From contig NZ_JPOI01000001.1 in the NCBI RefSeq assembly GCF_000733845.1, forward strand, positions 2,915,001 through 2,979,000: a stretch of 64,000 bases of DNA, written 5' to 3'. Below are positions 61,516 to 64,000 of this stretch, piece after piece (position 1 is the first letter of the stretch; each line of letters starts with the position of its first letter). The notes beneath the pieces were generated by a model. It ran no database searches, was not told the origin of the DNA, and saw nothing but the letters and a program-made list of their open reading frames with translations. This DNA is from Geobacillus vulcani PSS1. GTDB lineage: Bacteria; Bacillota; Bacilli; Bacillales; Anoxybacillaceae. The position numbers were made by a program, and so were the translations under genes.

Positions 61516-62242
61516 TATGACGTATACGATTGCCTTAATGGGAAATCCGAACACCGGCAAAAGCACGTTGTTCAATGTCTTAACGGGCCTGCGCCAACAT
61601 ACCGGCAACTGGCCTGGGAAAACGGTCACTCATGCGGAAGGAGAATGCCGCCACCGCGGCACATTGTACCGAATCGTCGACTTGCCGGGAACGTATTCCC
61701 TCTATTCCAACTCAGCCGATGAAGAGGTGGCGCGCGATTTTCTCCTGTTTCAACGTCCTGACGTCACAGTCGTTGTGGTCGATGCTACGGCATTAGAGCG
61801 CAACCTAAATCTGGCGCTTCAAGTATTGGAAATGACCAACCGCGTCATTGTCGCCATCAATTTGATGGATGAAGCGAAAAAGAAAGGCATTCATATCAAT
61901 ACAAAAAAATTAGCCGCCAAACTCGGCGTGCCGGTCGTGCCGATCTCGGCCCGCAACCGGGAAGGAATCGATGCACTTCTTGATACGGTGGATGCCATGG
62001 CGCATGGCCGTATCAACACCAACCCACTTTCCATCCGGTACAGTCCGGAAATCGAACGAGGCATTGCCAAGCTTCTTCCATTCGTTAAAGAAGTGATGGG
62101 AGACACGTATCCTGCTCGCTGGATCGCTCTTCGTCTCCTTGACGGCGATACATCGCTGCTTCAAGCACTGAAACAGCCGCCGCAACCATTGATCAAGGAG
62201 GGGAACGCGTATGCCTGCTGTGGATCCATCAAATCGATTTGA
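61508..62242 (+). CDS. feoB: FeoB GTPase domain as separate protein
   Basis: A 244-residue protein corresponding to the N-terminal cytoplasmic part of FeoB. G1 GNPNTGKST (11-19), switch with HTGNWPGKTV, G3 DLPGTYSL, G4 NLMD, G5 ISARNREG are present, followed by the helical GDI domain up to about 230. The chain ends there, while normal FeoB continues into the membrane. The next gene supplies that part, starting with its own ribosome site inside the last 32 bases of this gene. Confidence 0.9.
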   Translation: MTDMTYTIALMGNPNTGKSTLFNVLTGLRQHTGNWPGKTVTHAEGECRHRGTLYRIVDLPGTYSLYSNSADEEVARDFLLFQRPDVTVVVVDATALERNLNLALQVLEMTNRVIVAINLMDEAKKKGIHINTKKLAAKLGVPVVPISARNREGIDALLDTVDAMAHGRINTNPLSIRYSPEIERGIAKLLPFVKEVMGDTYPARWIALRLLDGDTSLLQALKQPPQPLIKEGNAYACCGSIKSI

Positions 62243-63605
62243 CCGCTTAATGGCAGAAGCGAAATCATTGGCGCCGGACAATGTGCGCGAGCAAATCGTT
62301 ACCGCCATCTTTCAAACATCAACAGCGCTTTGTCGAGAATGTGTCACTCATACAAACAGCGTGAAACGGGATCGAACGGAACAAATTGACCGGATCGTCA
62401 CGTCGAAGCGGTGGGGATTTCCGATTATGCTGGTGCTGCTCGCCGCTGTCCTGTACGTGACCATTGCCGGCGCCAACGTATTTTCCGATTCGCTCGCCCG
62501 CTTGTTCGGGACGATCGAAACGTATCTCACCATGGCCTTTCAAGCGATTCACGCCCCCGACTGGCTGCACGGCCTTATTGTACTTGGCCTATACCGCGGC
62601 ACGGCTTGGGTCGTCAGCGTGATGCTGCCGCCGATGGCAATTTTCTTTCCCGTATTCGCTTTGCTCGAAAACTACGGCTACTTGCCCCGTGTCGCCTTCA
62701 ACATGGATCGCTTGTTTAAAAAAGCGGGGGCGCACGGCAAACAATCGCTGACAATGGCCATGGGCTTCGGCTGCAACGCGGCGGCCATCATGTCGACGCG
62801 CATTATCGAATCGCCGCGCGAACGGATGCTGGCCATTTTGACCAACAACTTCGTCCCCTGCAATGGACGTTGGCCGACGCTGATCCTGCTTTCTTCCTTA
62901 TTCATGGCGGCTGGCTATACAGGTGGATGGAACACGTTCGTTACCGCGGGCGTGGTCGTCGCCATGGTGTTGTTTGGCATCGTCGTTACGTTGACCGTTT
63001 CATGGGTCTTATCTAAGACGGCCTTGCGAGGGATTCCGACCCATTACACGTTGGAGCTGCCGCCGTACCGACGCCCGAAAATCATGGAGACGATCATCCG
63101 GGCCACCCTCGACAAATCACTCTATGTGCTGAAACGGGCGGTAACGGTTGCGGCGCCGGCCGGCATTCTGACATGGGTGCTCGGCAACGTTCACGTGGGA
63201 GATACGACCGTGCTGGCGTATTTAGCCGACTGGCTTGACCCATTTGCCAAAGCATTGGGATTGGATGGCTACATTTTGATGGCGTTCATTTTAGGCTTGC
63301 CAGCCAATGAAATTGTCGTGCCGATTTTGCTGATGGGCTATTTATCCGCGGGGGCGCTCACTGAAGTCGATGGCCTGCATTCTCTAAAACAAATTTTGCT
63401 CGACCACGGCTGGACGTGGCTCACCGCCTTCAATATGATGCTGTTTTCCCTGCTTCACTACCCATGCGGCACGACGCTCGTCAACATTTACAAAGAAACG
63501 AAAAGCGCGAAATGGACGTTCGTCGCCTTTGCCTTGCCGACAGCGATTGCCATTATGGTCACCTTTGCGACCGCACAGCTGGCAAGATGGCTCGGGCTCG
63601 TTTAA
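62211..63605 (+). CDS. FeoB membrane (Gate) domain as separate protein
   Basis: A 464-residue membrane protein with about ten spans, equal to the C-terminal part of FeoB: two Gate motifs (LENYGYLPRVAFNMDRLFKKAGAHGKQSLTMAMGFGCNAAAIMSTR and LPANEIVVPILLMGYLSAG), and the conserved cysteine in NNFVPCNGRWPT. The N-terminal 65 residues carry LCRECVTH, a possible thiol site. AAGGAGGGG at 8 bases from ATG makes this a genuine gene start, so the split is natural rather than a sequencing slip. It probably associates with the GTPase encoded upstream to import Fe2+. Confidence 0.88.
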   Translation: MPAVDPSNRFDRLMAEAKSLAPDNVREQIVTAIFQTSTALCRECVTHTNSVKRDRTEQIDRIVTSKRWGFPIMLVLLAAVLYVTIAGANVFSDSLARLFGTIETYLTMAFQAIHAPDWLHGLIVLGLYRGTAWVVSVMLPPMAIFFPVFALLENYGYLPRVAFNMDRLFKKAGAHGKQSLTMAMGFGCNAAAIMSTRIIESPRERMLAILTNNFVPCNGRWPTLILLSSLFMAAGYTGGWNTFVTAGVVVAMVLFGIVVTLTVSWVLSKTALRGIPTHYTLELPPYRRPKIMETIIRATLDKSLYVLKRAVTVAAPAGILTWVLGNVHVGDTTVLAYLADWLDPFAKALGLDGYILMAFILGLPANEIVVPILLMGYLSAGALTEVDGLHSLKQILLDHGWTWLTAFNMMLFSLLHYPCGTTLVNIYKETKSAKWTFVAFALPTAIAIMVTFATAQLARWLGLV

Positions 63606-63610
63606 CACTC

Positions 63611-63656
63611 GAGGCTGTCTCAACAGGTCGGTTTAACGACCTTTTGAGACAGCCTC
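63611..63656 (+). terminator. feo operon terminator
   Basis: GAGGCTGTCTCAA and TTGAGACAGCCTC pair, with an inner GGTCG/CGACC stem; TTTTAT follows. Confidence 0.9.
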
Positions 63657-63662
63657 TTTTAT

Positions 63663-63850
63663 CCACTATATATACACAACAACTTCTTGTTCCGTTCTAT
63701 ATGTTGTGTCTGTATTGAAGACAGACGACCTTTTGGATCATCCCCCTCTTTCGCCGCTATATATACGCACCGGCTTCTTATGTCACGCGATCCGTTGTGC
63801 CCATCTTGAGGACGGACGGACCTTGTAGGTCAGCCCCCCGTTTATTTGCC
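63663..63850. repeat. Imperfect tandem repeat of about 91 bases
   Basis: Copy one starts CCACTATATATACACAAC at 63663, copy two CCGCTATATATACGCACC at 63754. Both continue with similar CTTCTT, GTTGTG, TTGA-GAC-GAC and GACC-TT-GG-TCA segments and end in a C-run. I estimate roughly two-thirds identity by eye. No reading frame. Confidence 0.65.
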
Positions 63851-63865
63851 GAAATCAACTTCCAT

Positions 63866-64000
63866 CTATACTTCTTTTACGTTCTCTACATGAGAGGCAT
63901 CCCCCTCTACAATTACGCGAAACCCCTCCTCACCCGCCTCAACGACCGTCACGCTCGTGCCATACATATACGGCGGCGCCCAAAGCTGGTCAAGCGGCGC
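63866..64000 (-). CDS. C-terminal fragment of an unknown protein
   Basis: The last 44 codons of a gene running in from the right edge. It reads ...PPYMYGTSVTVVEAGEEG, then FRVIVEGDASHVENVKEV and a stop. Beta-strand-like, no recognisable motif. Function unknown. Confidence 0.6.
   Translation of the reverse strand, partial: APLDQLWAPPYMYGTSVTVVEAGEEGFRVIVEGDASHVENVKEV

Overview
The window looks like chromosome of a thermophilic, moderately high-GC Firmicute of the Geobacillus/Parageobacillus group. Support: strong GGAGG-type ribosome binding sites, ATG/GTG/TTG starts, long operons with 4-bp start/stop overlaps, a kipR-pxpB-pxpC-pxpA operon, and a genome-wide feel of Bacillaceae proteins. The species is inferred, not proven.

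Positions 1-17.9 kb are mostly housekeeping or accessory genes: the first 27 codons of an acyl-CoA synthetase, a HAD phosphatase, an excalibur-domain secreted protein, the 5-oxoprolinase operon with its IclR regulator, a GNAT acetyltransferase, a DUF3298 secreted protein, NAD(P)HX repair enzyme, a ClpX-type zinc finger protein, a DUF393 thiol oxidoreductase, an SRAP (HMCES-like) peptidase, an alpha/beta hydrolase, an acyl-CoA dehydrogenase, a MerR-controlled acyl-CoA ligase, a three-gene ABC-2 exporter and a coiled-coil repeat protein. Positions 17.9-18.6 kb are a graveyard with a DUF1259 fragment and an apparent IS200/IS605 end.

Positions 18.6-61 kb form an aromatic-acid catabolic island. 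Module A (19.2-24.8 kb, minus) encodes an aryl-CoA ligase, FAD hydroxylase, hotdog thioesterase, FAH-type hydrolase, DinB protein and gentisate 1,2-dioxygenase. This is the gene set expected for CoA-dependent conversion of 4-hydroxybenzoate (or salicylate) to gentisate, followed by ring cleavage. Module B (26.7-31.6 kb) is a thiamine-diphosphate enzyme, an aromatic-acid type MFS transporter and an aldehyde dehydrogenase. Module C (32-36.6 kb) is a Liv-type ABC importer. Module D (36.9-44.9 kb) is a meta-cleavage operon with class III ring-cleavage dioxygenase plus a divergent ACMSD-type decarboxylase; together they make a complete protocatechuate 2,3-cleavage route to pyruvate and acetyl-CoA. 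Module E (45-49 kb) is a second gentisate dioxygenase/FAH hydrolase/ligase set. Module F (50.1-58.9 kb) is a CoA ligase, hydratase, dehydrogenase and thiolase set with an MFS transporter, DUF3237 protein and a PucR-type regulator, suited to beta-oxidation of an already unsaturated (cinnamate-like) side chain. Acetoacetyl-CoA synthetase follows.

Modules A, B, C and D are tied together by a 39-bp bipartite box found once upstream of each, with the same internal geometry every time. Three closely related IclR regulators are encoded beside these boxes. The window ends with feoA and a feoB split into separate GTPase and membrane genes, a strong terminator, an imperfect tandem 91-bp repeat and the 3' end of an unknown gene.
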